Shown one piece after another: positions 54,363-64,000 of a stretch of DNA of 64,000 bases. Under the pieces are notes generated by a model. That model did not search any database. It saw nothing but the letters and a program-made list of their open reading frames with translations, and was not told the origin of the DNA. The position numbers and the translations under genes were made by a program. The stretch is from Boletus sp. NGJ (Eukaryota > Basidiomycota > Agaricomycetes > Boletales > Boletaceae), in NCBI GenBank assembly GCA_019096195.1, contig JAGTXK010000136.1, positions 456,855-520,854 on the forward strand, written 5' to 3'. The number at the start of each line of letters is the position of its first letter. Positions within the stretch are counted from its first letter, which is position 1.

Positions 54363-54952
54363 CTATCCCCTTTTTAGGACTTGAATTCCAGGCGAGTCAT
54401 GGTTTTTTCATTTTTGGTGAAGTTTTCATAAGGGTGAAATAAAGATATGAATGAAGCAGTGAATAAATCATGAAGCTTGCATGGTGCAGAAGGATGTAGA
54501 TGATGGAAATCTTTTACCGCATCCAGTGCAGTATTGATGATTTTATCTGTTTCCTATGTACAATCTGTGTTGTCATATCCTTTCCAATGCACTAAATATT
54601 CTAACTTCCTATTCTTCATTCTGGAAGTGGCGATAAAATCAACTTCAAACTGTTCTTCCCCTTCTTCATCAATTTCAATAGCATTGAGTCGAGATTTAGG
54701 TTGACCAGGCAACATTTCTCAATATGGTTTAACATGTGAAATATTTATGGTGGGATAAATGTGGATGAAGTTAGGGAGTTTGAGTGTAACAGTGTTTGGA
54801 AGAACCTGAGTGATTGCATAAGATCCTATCCATTTTTGTGTTAACTTCTTCACCATATATGGAAGTTTTAATTTATCGGTGGATAGCCAGACTTGCTGAC
54901 CAATAGAATATTCTGGAGCTTCTGACCATTTTTTATCAGAAGAAGTGATTAT

Positions 54953-55937
54953 TGAAACGATCACCATTGATACCACCTATATATTAATGCCCCCACTACA
55001 CTTTCACGCTACCCATAGACGATACACTCGCCTACTCCCACCAAACTCCATCCTAGCCCCACCTCACATACACCTAGAGTAGTTACTTATCGTATCCTCC
55101 CCCATACAATACACCATATCATCAATCACACCTACGTATGCTCTCGCTAGCTGTACCCTCATCGTACCCATTACACTATGACACCAAGTAGCCTCATGGC
55201 CAACCCCGGTGTTCATCACCACAAGCACAGGCTCACATGCCTCTAAACTGCCACACCCCATGGACATACCTGAAGCAGCGCTCGGTATCCACACAAGGCC
55301 CGTAGACTGTACCTGATGCAGTGCTCGGTACACTACACAAGTACTAATCAGGAGTTCACCTTCAGATCCTCAAATCCCCCACTCGACCCTCAACCCCTGG
55401 TTTACACCATAGATCACCCCTCACACTGCCAAGTACTAATCAAGCCCATGCTAGATTAACCCCTAGACATAGACAAGACCTGATCTATCACCCAATACGA
55501 TCTCATCTCGATACCAGATCCAACGATCACCCTATGCGATGCTTTGCGCATCACCTTTTCATTTCCTCTGCTGTCCCTCATTTCCATTTCTGTCTATTAG
55601 TCACCCATAGATATATCACACGTAGCCATGCCTAGAGCACTCCGGACTACATTTCACTTACATGGGTATACCACACGCACCTCATTCCATCACTTCCCCC
55701 TTTTTGCTATTGGACACTGACATTTCCTCGTTCCTATGATGTCATACCCAGTACCCACAATGTCATAGCATAGCACAGTCCGTGCACCACTATCGGTAGT
55801 ATATAAGTAGCTGGTAGAGTACCATGTTTCATCTAGTCTTGAAATTGCCTTTCTCTCTGTTGCATATTGCTTTAGTTAGCAACACTTCAGATATTAGGTC
55901 TAGGTTTCTTTCTTTCATCCATTGCAAGTTCCTTTCA
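54953..55937 (-). repeat. Solo LTR nested in gypsy-2, same family as 21222-22195
   Basis: A 985-bp segment, TGAAACGATC to GTTCCTTTCA on the plus strand, with a perfect ATTAT duplication at 54948-54952 and 55938-55942. In reverse complement it matches the solo LTR in gypsy-1, including the promoter-like box and the 100 bp near the end. Diverged patches (about 55380-55620) show it is not a recent duplicate. Confidence 0.88.
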
Positions 55938-56329
55938 ATTATCCTCTTGTGTGATGCTTCAAGTGCTTCTTCTATTTCCTTATAATTACGGCCTACTTCT
56001 CCTGCAAAACCAACAAGGTTCCCTTCAAATCCCATGTGAGGTGCATAGTTTTGTGTGACTTTGAAAGGAACTTCTCTAGTGGCAGTGGTTACAGTATTGT
56101 TGTGGGAGAATTGTGCCAGTTTTAACCAATCTATCCATTTGTTTTGCTTCTTTCCAGCATATACATGGAGATATTGTTCGAGATCTTGGTTTATGCACTC
56201 TGTTTGTCTGTCTGTTTGCAGGTGATATGCCATAGTGATTTTTTGTTTAATGCCCAGTAACTTGCAAAGTTCTTGGGTAAACACTGAAACGAATTGGGGT
56301 CCTTGATCAGATACGAGTGTAGAGGGTAG

Positions 56330-56553
56330 TGTTGGAGATACAGCCGTTTGTAGTAGTTAATATTTTTCCTACTTTTCCTTATTTGGTACGCTCGGACGGT
56401 ACACTATGTGTTCGCCTTGCGTACGCACTTTCCTCCAGTCCATTACATTTGACTGGAGGTAAGCACTACACTCATTCCTACGATACAACACTTACTTACT
56501 GTACCTGTAGCTCACCAGCTTGCTTGTTAAGTCCGACTCAGCACATGCTAACA
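56330..56553 (+). repeat. Copia-1 5' LTR
   Basis: 224 bp, TGTTGGAGATACAGCC to GCACATGCTAACA. It matches the 3' LTR closely except that 57 bp are lacking near its end. Confidence 0.93.
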
Positions 56554-56565
56554 GGTTATGAGCCC
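56554..56565 (+). other. Copia-1 primer-binding site
   Basis: GGTTATGAGCCC starts at the base after the LTR. It is complementary to the initiator-Met tRNA anticodon arm, implying a half-tRNA primer. The same site is found in copia-2. Confidence 0.65.
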
Positions 56566-56695
56566 TGCCTAGTGCAGAGGACCAAGAGACCCGACGAAGT
56601 AATTGTCACTACTAGACTCCCCCAACTGTCGTCAATCATTTTTAAACACATCCCTCTCATCCTGTGCTTACCCGGTCTCACCCAACTCGCACAAG

Positions 56696-59600
56696 ATGTC
56701 GCGCACACCATCTCGCAGCCGAAACCCACTGCCCACGTTACCCACTAGCACTATCAGTATCCTAGGCCTGGTAACTTTTCCCTCAGACTCAGAGGACTTC
56801 GCTAGCACGACCGTACCAACTAGTGCAAGTGCAACTATAACAGGGCGAAACCGTCGCTATGGAACCACATGGGCACCACACAACCTAGCATTACCCAGTG
56901 GCAACCGGATGCGATCACACGAACCATCACCTATACAACTCTGACGCACATCGCCAGGCATCATGGACGAGGTGACAGATGACAAAGAGGAAAATATCCA
57001 TTTTACCTTAAAGAAGTCCATTGACCCATCCAAATTCAATCATCTATTCTGCATCAAGCCGAAACTAAACTTGACCAATTATGCCATATGGACCGATGCT
57101 ATACTACATGTGCTCCAGACTGTCTTCCTCCATGTCTATCTAGATCCTGACTTTACCATGCCGATAAGCGATACGAAGGAAACCAAACACCACAATATAT
57201 GCTGGCGGAAAGTGGACTTATTTGTATGCTCAGTATTAACTGCAACAATGACGGAGGAGAGACAACATGAAATTGGCCACCTACCAACGGCAGCAGAAAT
57301 ATGGGTGGAAGCCCGTCGCCTATATATGGGCTTGATGGCGACAGACTGGACATTAACCATGACGACGCTTGTGACCACCTGCTATAACGATGGCGAGGAT
57401 GCAATGGCACACATCACAAAGATGAAAACCTACCGTCGTGACCTGCTATTCATGCAATGTGACATTGACGATGAACTATTCGCATGCTTTTTGCATATAT
57501 CCATGCCATCGAGCTGGAATTACGTTTTTGCAGCCCTACCTGAGCACTACACAACAGCCGAAGTCGAACGGTGCATCCAAGATGAATATGGAGTGCGCAC
57601 GTCGCAAGGCGCTAACACCAGCTTACAAGCAGTGTGGCCCAAAAGGAAACTGCGCCCACCTATACCTGGCCAACCGTACTGTAATAATTGCAAGATCCCA
57701 GGTCATTGGACCAAAGACTGCTACTCACCTGGCGGTGCAATGCATGGAAAACCATGCAAATCCAAGTCGAAGAAGGAGGAAGGGACGAGAGACAACAAGT
57801 CAAAGGATGAGTCCAAAGGCAAAGGCAAAGCTAAGCCCAGATGGGCAAACCAAGCCATCACCGAGGACAGTGAACACGAATCGGAACAAAAACAATCCGA
57901 TAGCAATGTATCAGCTTACCTCGCTGCGTCCAACACATCCCATTCCCACTTCGGCTGGATACTAGACAGTGGATCCACCAACCACATCTGTACTGAATGC
58001 TCTGCGTTCATCACATTCACACTGACAAATAGTGTCATCAAGGGCATTGTCAAGAATGGCCCAATGCTACAAGTACTCGGCATTGGCACTGTGCTAATTA
58101 CAGTATCGGTGAAAGGCAGAACAGACCATACAATAAAACTACTCGACGTCAGCTACTGCCCCAATGCACGAGATAACCTAATGTCGGAAAGTCGAATGGA
58201 CCGATGTGGTATGGAGATCACAAAGCAGAACGGTCGACTTGCGATTAAAAACCCAAAAGGCGAGACCATTATAGAAGGCCACCTTAGAGGAAACCTGTAC
58301 AAAATCGACAGTATCATCGCACCACCAACCGCTTGCTATGATGCAGCATTCTCTGCTCACACACCACCGAATATTGACTTATGGCATGCCCGTATGGGCC
58401 ATATTAGCCTAAAGAGTCTATGGTATCTCGAACACCACCAACTCGTCACCAGATTTGACCTACGTGGAAGTGGCAAACTTGCGCCATGTGATGGATGTGC
58501 CAAGGGTAAATACCACCAGGCACCATTCCCACTCACTGCCACCAATCGCGCTAAATCCACCCTTGAACAACTCCATATGGATTTACAAGGCCCGTTCAAT
58601 ACATCGATCCAGGGATACTGATACACACTCGGTGTCATTGACGACTATAGCTGGAAGGGATGGAAGGAGTACCTTAAGCATAAAGACGAGACCCCTGCCC
58701 TTCTCAAGACCCTCATCCAACGCCTTGAGACATCGACTGACCAATGAGTCAAATATATTTGATCAGACTGTGGCGGTGAATTCATTGACTCCTGACTACA
58801 ATCCTACCTATGGGAAAAAGGCATCACACACGAAACAACTGCACCACATATACCACAACAAAATGGCATGGCTGAATGCTTTAACCAGACCACTCACGAG
58901 AGTGCCCTTGCTATGCTCAAGGATGCCACACTCTCCCATGGCTTTTGGCTGGAAGCACATGACTATGCCAACTATGTACGCAATCGCAGCCCTACGAAGG
59001 CCCTCAACTGTTCAACTCCCAATGAGACCTTCTATGGCAAGAAGCCCAGTGTTGCCACACTCCACATTTTTGGCTCCCGCTATCATGTTCGTGTCCCATC
59101 TGACCAACGCCGCAAACTGGATGCACACTCTCTCGATGGCACCTTCTGTGGTTTCAAGCGTCAATCTAAGGCATACAAGGTCTGGGTCCCCGCTAAACAC
59201 AAATTTGTCGCTTCACGTGATGTTATTGTCTATGAGAAGATCATTACATCTGACGATGATGACCCTTTGCCACCCACCGCTCCCTCACAGGGGGTGCCCT
59301 CACCCTCTGTCCCCGCTTGGACTGAGGGGGTGCTACCAGATACTGCCAATCCGACCAGTGATATTGATGTCATTCCGCCAAAACCCATCATTCCTACCTC
59401 TCTCGTACCTCCTATGTCGCCACTACCACCTACCCCACTCTCTCTCACATCTCCCCCTCTTCCAGAGCCAGCACTGGCATCTCGTCAACTTTGCTGATCA
59501 GAACGTGTCACACGTCCATCCTGGAAAAAGGAGACTGCAGATAAACAAAAAGAGAAGGAAGAGAAAGAGAAAATGGACCGTAAAGCGCAGCAAGACGCAC

Positions 59601-61279
59601 ACAAAGCACAGCCACCAGATCCACCACCCATTGAAGAACCAGAATTGCTGGAATCAACGGAAATCGGCAATGTTGCGAAACTGGCATATGTCGCAGCACA
59701 TGGTGGAGATATTCCAAATAGTTTCAAACAGGCAATATCGGGAGAAAATGCAGACCAATGGTGGAAAGCAATGCAGGAAGAGATGGATATGTTACGGAAA
59801 AGAGGTACATGGAAACTTGTCGATAGACCGAAAGATCGCAAGGTCATAGGCTGTCGCTGGGTCTATGTTATCAAGTACGGACCAAATGGTGACATATTAC
59901 GCTACAAAGCCAGACTGGTCATACAAGGGTACTCGCAGATTCCTGGTCTTGACTATAGTGATACATTCTCGCCAACAGTCCGACTCGACTCACTCTGAGC
60001 TATCCTACACTATGCAGCAGCCCATGGATGGTACCGTGGTCAAGACGACGTGACAGGCGCATTCCTACATAGCAAAATTGACCATGAAATCTATATGCAC
60101 CAACCTAATGGTTTTGACGATGGTAGCGGACAAGTAGTGATTCTCCTACTCAGTCTATATGGGATCAAGCAAGGTTCACACCTATGGAATAAACACATGA
60201 ACCAGCACCTGATGACAAACGACTTTATTCGTCTACTCCCTGACTATGCTGTCTACATGCATCAAACCAAAACTGGCAGGTCGATTACCGCTATTCACGT
60301 CGACAATGCTCTCACTGTCGCCAACACGAAATGCATGCTCGGCGAAACATGCGCACTACTCCATAGGCTATTCAAGATGAAAGAGGAAGACCCAGACTGG
60401 CTAATGAACTTCCAATTGATCGACGACTGCAAATGCCACACTGTCACTATCTCACAGACCAAATATATTGATGTACTACTCAAACGACATCGAATGGAGT
60501 CATGCACACCGGTATCTACACCTATGGAAGCCAGCTTGGTATTGATGAAGAAAGACTGCCCCTGCACAGATGACGAAATGGCCGAAATGGCCCAGTTCCC
60601 ATACAGAGAAGTGCTCGGCACTGTCACCTGGCTTGCTGTTGTATTCTGCCCCGACCTTGCATTTGCCGCCAGTTACCTTGGGCAATATAGTGCCAATCCT
60701 GGAAAACCCCACTGGAAGGCCTTACTCCGTATTCTACGGTATTTACAGGGCACACACGAACTCATGCTCACGCTTAGACATGTCAGTGATGCTGACCCTG
60801 ACATCCTAACTGGCTACACTGATGTAAATTGGGCGCGTGACATTGATGACTACCACTCAACCTCTGGCTACACATTCAAACTTGGAGATGCCATCATCTT
60901 GTGGAATAGCAAAAAACAGGCCACAGTTGCGACTTCATCGACAGAAGCTGAGTACATCGCTGTGTCACACAGTGCGAAGCAGGCCATGTGGCTATGTCAA
61001 TTCCTTGTCCATACAGGCATGGTCAGAGAACTGCCACCGCCTACCACGCTCCATGTTGACAATACTGGCGCCATATCGCTCACCAAGGAACCACGCTTCC
61101 ATTCCCGCATGCAACACATACCTATATAATATCATTTCATACGAGAATTAGTTGAGGACAATACCCTTACCATAAAGTATATACCTACTGGCGATATGCT
61201 TGCTGATGGATTCACCAAGCCACTCACTCGTTCCGGACACTTAATCTTTATTGACAGACTCTACCTATGCTTGGACTGA
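56696..61279 (+). pseudogene. Copia-1 gag-pol polyprotein, interrupted by stops
   Basis: The single frame probably starts at MSRTPSRSRNPLPTLP (56696); a TGA at 56942 interrupts it, and a long open part runs 56963-58621. Gag (KLNLTNYAIWTDAILHVLQT) ends in a CCHC knuckle near 57680 (YCNNCKIPGHWTKDCYSPG). Protease: GWILDSGSTNHIC (57955). Pre-integrase: DLWHARMGHISLKSL, then CDGCAKGKYHQAPF. The integrase core runs to about 59100, with stops near 58619, 58745, 58760 and 58796. RT from about 59690 (WWKAMQEEMDMLRKRGTWKL, GCRWVYVIKYGPNGDILRYK; IHVDNALTVAN, where the catalytic YVDD reads HVDN). RNase H to about 61060 (ILWNSKKQATVATSSTEAEY). Most stops are TGA where relatives have CGA Arg, a CpG transition. 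Confidence 0.92.
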
Positions 61280-61286
61280 GGGGGTG

Positions 61287-61567
61287 TGTTGGAGATACAG
61301 CCGTTCGTAGTAGTTAATATTTTTCCTACTTTTCCTTATTTGGTATGCTCGGACGGTACACTATGTGTTCGCCTTGCGTATGCACTTTCCTCCAGTCCAT
61401 TACATTTGACTGGAGGTAAGCACTACACTCATTCCTACGATACAACACTTACTTACTGTACCTGTAGCTCACCAGCTCGCTCGTTAGGTACAGTAACAAT
61501 CTAGTCCATTACATTCGACTGGAGCTCACCAGCTCACTCATTAGGTCCGACTCAGCGCACGCTAACA
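61287..61567 (+). repeat. Copia-1 3' LTR with 57-bp internal duplication
   Basis: 281 bp. It is the same as the 5' LTR until the CTCACCAGCTCGCTCGTTAG block, after which a rearranged second copy of LTR pieces (AGTCCATTACATTCGACTGG and a second CTCACCAGCTC block) is added before the shared end CGCTAACA. Confidence 0.9.
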
Positions 61568-62491
61568 GGTAGTCCATGTGTACACCAAACATGGTCATGG
61601 AATAAGATAGCTAAGTCTTTTGAGGAACAAGTATTGTGTGCAGGAATAAAAATGACTTCTTTGGAGAATTGATCAATGATTACACAAATAGCTGTGAAGG
61701 AATGTGAAGGTGGTAAACCTGTGATGAAATCTACCAAAAGGTCTTCCCATGGTTTCTTTGCCATGGGTAATGGTATAATTTTACCTGCTGGTGCTTTTTG
61801 TTTATCCTTCGTGAGGGCACACACTTGACAGTGATCTACATATTCTTTAATGTCTTTTGTGACTCCTGGCCATGAGAAATATCAAGAAAGTGTATGTATG
61901 GTTTTTGAATGACCTCCATGACCAGCGATGGGAGAGTTATGACATAATGTTAAGAGTTCAGTATGTAATGATTTTGGAACAAAGATTTTGTCTTTTTCAT
62001 TTTTGAAAATATTCAAATCAGAAAAGAAAAGGAAATTGTCTATGGCATCAACATTTTGATTTTTTGATTCCTTTTGTAGTTTCATAAAAAAGTCAGAAGA
62101 AAGAGAAACATTGTTTATAAAAATAGAGGGAGGAAGAACGGTAACATTTTGATTGTGATCAATCACAGCATCACCATGATCAGGTCGTCGAGATAAAGCA
62201 TTAGCTTTACCATTTGAAGATCCTGGTTTATACACAAAGAAATAGTTAAATTCTTGTAAGAGTGCATGCCAGTGTGCTTGTCAACCACTAAGAGTTTGTG
62301 GTTTCTTCCAGTATTCTAGATTTTTGTGGTCAGTCCAGATTTCAAATCATTTGTGACTAATTAAATAGTGATGCTACTCTTTCAGTGCCCAAATCACTGC
62401 AAGTAATTCTTTGTCATAGATGGGATAATTGTGCTCTGCGCTGTCAAAAGAATGAGAGATAAATGTGATTGGTTGCCAGTTACCATCTTTA

Positions 62492-64000
62492 CAGTGGCTC
62501 AAAAAACTGTCCGCATGTTTGGTCATTTTTCACTAAACGCGTTATTCCCCAATAACTCCCTAACCCTTACCCTAACATATAGGTGTATGAAATAAAGCAC
62601 TGACCCTTGGCGTTCTATCCATCAAGGTTTTAAGACATATGAATAAGAATTGATGAACTGGCAGCCATTTCAAAACAATGACTCATTCGGACAGTTTTTT
62701 GACTCTAAATTTATCTAGGTATCTAGTACTTGGTATGAGCTCCTTTGGCCTTGATAACTGCTTCAATCCTTCTAGGCATACTTTCTATCCATTCCTGACA
62801 CTGTTCCTCATCAATCTTTCTCCACTGCTCCACTACTCTCTTTCCCACAATTGATGAACACCTGTAGGAGCATTTTCATAACCTGAGAGGCATATCTTGA
62901 GGTGATTCCAAGTATGTTCAATGGGATTAAGGTCTGGAGATTGTGCAGGCCAGTCCAGAAGCTTGATTCCTTGCTCTTCAAACCATCTTTGGGCTCTTTT
63001 AGAGGTATGCTTGGGATCATTATCTTGTTGAAAGATAATGTCATTTTCTGGAATTCCAGATTCCTCCATGCTTTGCAGCAACCTCTGCTCCAATATGGCC
63101 ACATACTGTTCAGCATCCATTCTCCCCTCCACCTCACTGAAAATCCCCACTCCATTCCACCCTATTCAGCCCCATACCATCAGTGAACCTCCTCCAAACT
63201 TGACTGTGCCTTGGATCTCTCTAGCAATTAGTCCCTCTCCTTTCTTTTTCCACACATACTCTTGCCCATCTGACTCAATCCTATTTATCTTGGTCTCATC
63301 TGATTATATAACTCTCTTCCAGTCCTTCACAGTCCAATGCTGGTACTTGAGAACAAAGACTAATCTTCTTTTCTTGTGACCACTAGAAAGCAGTGGCTTT
63401 TTCTTCTTTACCACAGCCTTTAAGGAGGCTTCCTTGAGAGTATTTCTAACAGTCTGAGGATAGAAAGGGGTATCAATAATGGTATTGATGTATTGGGCAG
63501 CATGAACAGCATTCCTGGCCTTGCTAGTAATAATTTGCTAGACAATAGCTCTTTTGTTGGTAGAGGTAAGCTTGGAAGGACAGCCACCAAGAAGCCTAGT
63601 CTTCTCTGGCTGGAGTTCCTGAAGCACTTGGCATACTGTAGACTTCCCTAGGCCAGTTTGGGCAGAGATTTTCCTAGAGGAAAGCCCATGAGAGGAGAGA
63701 GAGATGGTATTGTTTCTTTGAGAGATGGAAATGGGTTTCATGGTGATGGTGGGAAAATAAACATGGAATGATGGGGTTTATATATGTTGTCTGACACTCA
63801 GTTACATAATGGTGACATAATAGAAGCCTTACCAACTGTATGTAATCATATTACAGCATGCTAGGGTCCAATATATGTAATCAAAACTTAGAGTCAAAAA
63901 ACTGTCTGAATGAGTCATTGTTTTGAAATGGCTGCCAGTTCATCCATTCTTATTCATATGTCTTACAACCTTGATGGATAGAAAGCCAAGGGTCAGTGCT
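62492..64000 (-). mobile_element. Tc1-like transposon, family A, copy A4 (cut by window end)
   Basis: Inserted at TA (62490-62491) in the gypsy-2 RNase H. The near inverted repeat is 62492-62708; the far one begins at 63888 and runs off the window at 64000. The transposase is on the minus strand. Sequence nearly matches A2. Confidence 0.93.
62723..63741 (-). pseudogene. Tc1-like transposase (A4), same defects as A2
   Basis: Reads from ATG 63741 down. It has TAG at codon 68, TAA at codon 146, TGA at the MVWGC Cys and the 2-base insertion near the C-terminus, exactly as in A2. The two open segments 63538-63741 and 62833-63150 translate identically to the corresponding parts of A2. Confidence 0.92.

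Larger units (their letters stand above)
56330..61567 (+). mobile_element. Ty1/copia element (copia-1), both LTRs, nested in gypsy-2
   Basis: A 5238-bp element with 5' LTR 56330-56553 (224 bp), primer-binding site 56554-56565, one gag-pol frame, a GAGGGGG polypurine tract and 3' LTR 61287-61567 (281 bp), flanked by a perfect GGTAG duplication (56325-56329 and 61568-61572). Removing it rejoins the gypsy-2 integrase at HGLP-STLVSDQGPQF. CpG is better preserved than in the surrounding gypsy, so it inserted later. Stops in pol mean it is no longer autonomous. Confidence 0.95.
54363..62480 (-). pseudogene. Gypsy-2 pol: RNase H, integrase, chromodomain
   Basis: Minus strand, from the top: RNase H (QPITFISHSFDSAEHNYPIY-like text broken by stops, then KPGSSNGKANALSRRPDHGD, 61882-62235), integrase zinc-binding part (LCHNSPIAGHGGHSKTIHTL, DHCQVCALTKDKQKAP) and core (PWEDLLVDFITGLPPSHSFT, CVIIDQFSKEVIFIPAH, HGLP). 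The copia interrupts here. The core resumes at 56324 (DQGPQFVSVFTQELCKLLG, QTDRQTECINQDLEQYLHVY) to HKRII, where the solo LTR lies. It resumes at 54952 (SSDKKWSEAPEYSIGQQVWL, NISHVKPY) and ends in a chromodomain at about 54480-54660 (FEVDFIATSRMKNRKLEYLV then HWKGYDN). A TGA replaces the next chromodomain Trp. Few stops: younger than gypsy-1. Confidence 0.87.
53885..62491 (-). mobile_element. Chromovirus gypsy-2, minus strand, with nested insertions
   Basis: From its 3' LTR (53885-54362) the element runs up the minus strand through chromodomain, integrase and RNase H to 62491, where copy A4 interrupts it. Its 5' part is beyond the window. Two other insertions split it: a reverse solo LTR (54953-55937) and a complete copia (56330-61567). 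All three have proper target duplications, and removing them restores a collinear gypsy order. Confidence 0.85.

Noticed and set aside
58455-59849. 464-codon plus-strand frame within copia-1
   Set aside because: Out of frame with integrase and RT; conserved copia motifs lie in the other frame, so this is a chance frame in a low-stop region.
1-64000. tRNA or rRNA genes
   Set aside because: No B-box with a matching acceptor stem and no rRNA-like sequence noticed by eye. A tRNA scan would be decisive but cannot be run here.

Overview
The window looks like a transposon-rich stretch of an Agaricomycete (mushroom-forming basidiomycete) genome. Three things point there: short 47-74 bp spliceosomal introns in the two intact host genes; decayed copies of gene families expanded in that class (FunK1-like kinases, JmjC proteins and two unnamed repeat-associated families); and Ty3/gypsy chromoviruses, Ty1/copia elements and Tc1-like transposons with long terminal repeats. 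The genus cannot be fixed from sequence alone.

Layout. 1-6.7 kb: minus-strand remains of a JmjC-domain gene and of a second Agaricomycete family, then a plus-strand relic and an 88-nt pure purine run. 7.15-8.76 kb: Tc1-like copy A1. 8.76-13.8 kb: a minus-strand gypsy gag with its LTR, then plus-strand gypsy pol remains. 13.8-16.2 kb: an internally deleted copia element on the minus strand with its LTR and primer-binding site. 16.8-17.6 kb: a PIF/Harbinger transposase fossil. 18.3-25.2 kb: the 5' half of a chromovirus (gypsy-1), hit by a solo LTR and by Tc1-like copy B1. 25.2-36.6 kb: a block that appears inverted, bounded by related short tandem-repeat arrays. It contains an unclassified decayed gene, a hAT fossil and, on the minus strand, the exact missing 3' half of gypsy-1 with Tc1-like copy B2 inside. 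36.8-37.1 kb: one end of a third Tc1-like family. 38.1-40.2 kb: a FunK1-like kinase pseudogene.

40.26-44.51 kb is the only intact host island. It holds SEC13 (COPII coat and nuclear pore; minus strand, six exons, 332 codons) and a divergently transcribed MAK21/NOC1 (60S ribosome biogenesis; plus strand, eight exons, 799 codons), which share a 188-bp upstream region. The island is visibly richer in CpG than the flanking repeats.

45.2-64 kb is again repeats: Tc1-like copies A2, A3 and A4 (A4 cut by the window end), a decayed Agaricomycete repeat-associated gene, and a minus-strand chromovirus (gypsy-2). Gypsy-2 is split by a 5.2-kb copia element with both LTRs and a GGTAG duplication, by a second solo LTR with an ATTAT duplication, and by copy A4. 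Coding capacity for mobility survives only in B1 and B2, whose 338-residue DD34E transposases differ at four residues. Every other mobile-element gene seen here carries stops, frameshifts or truncation.
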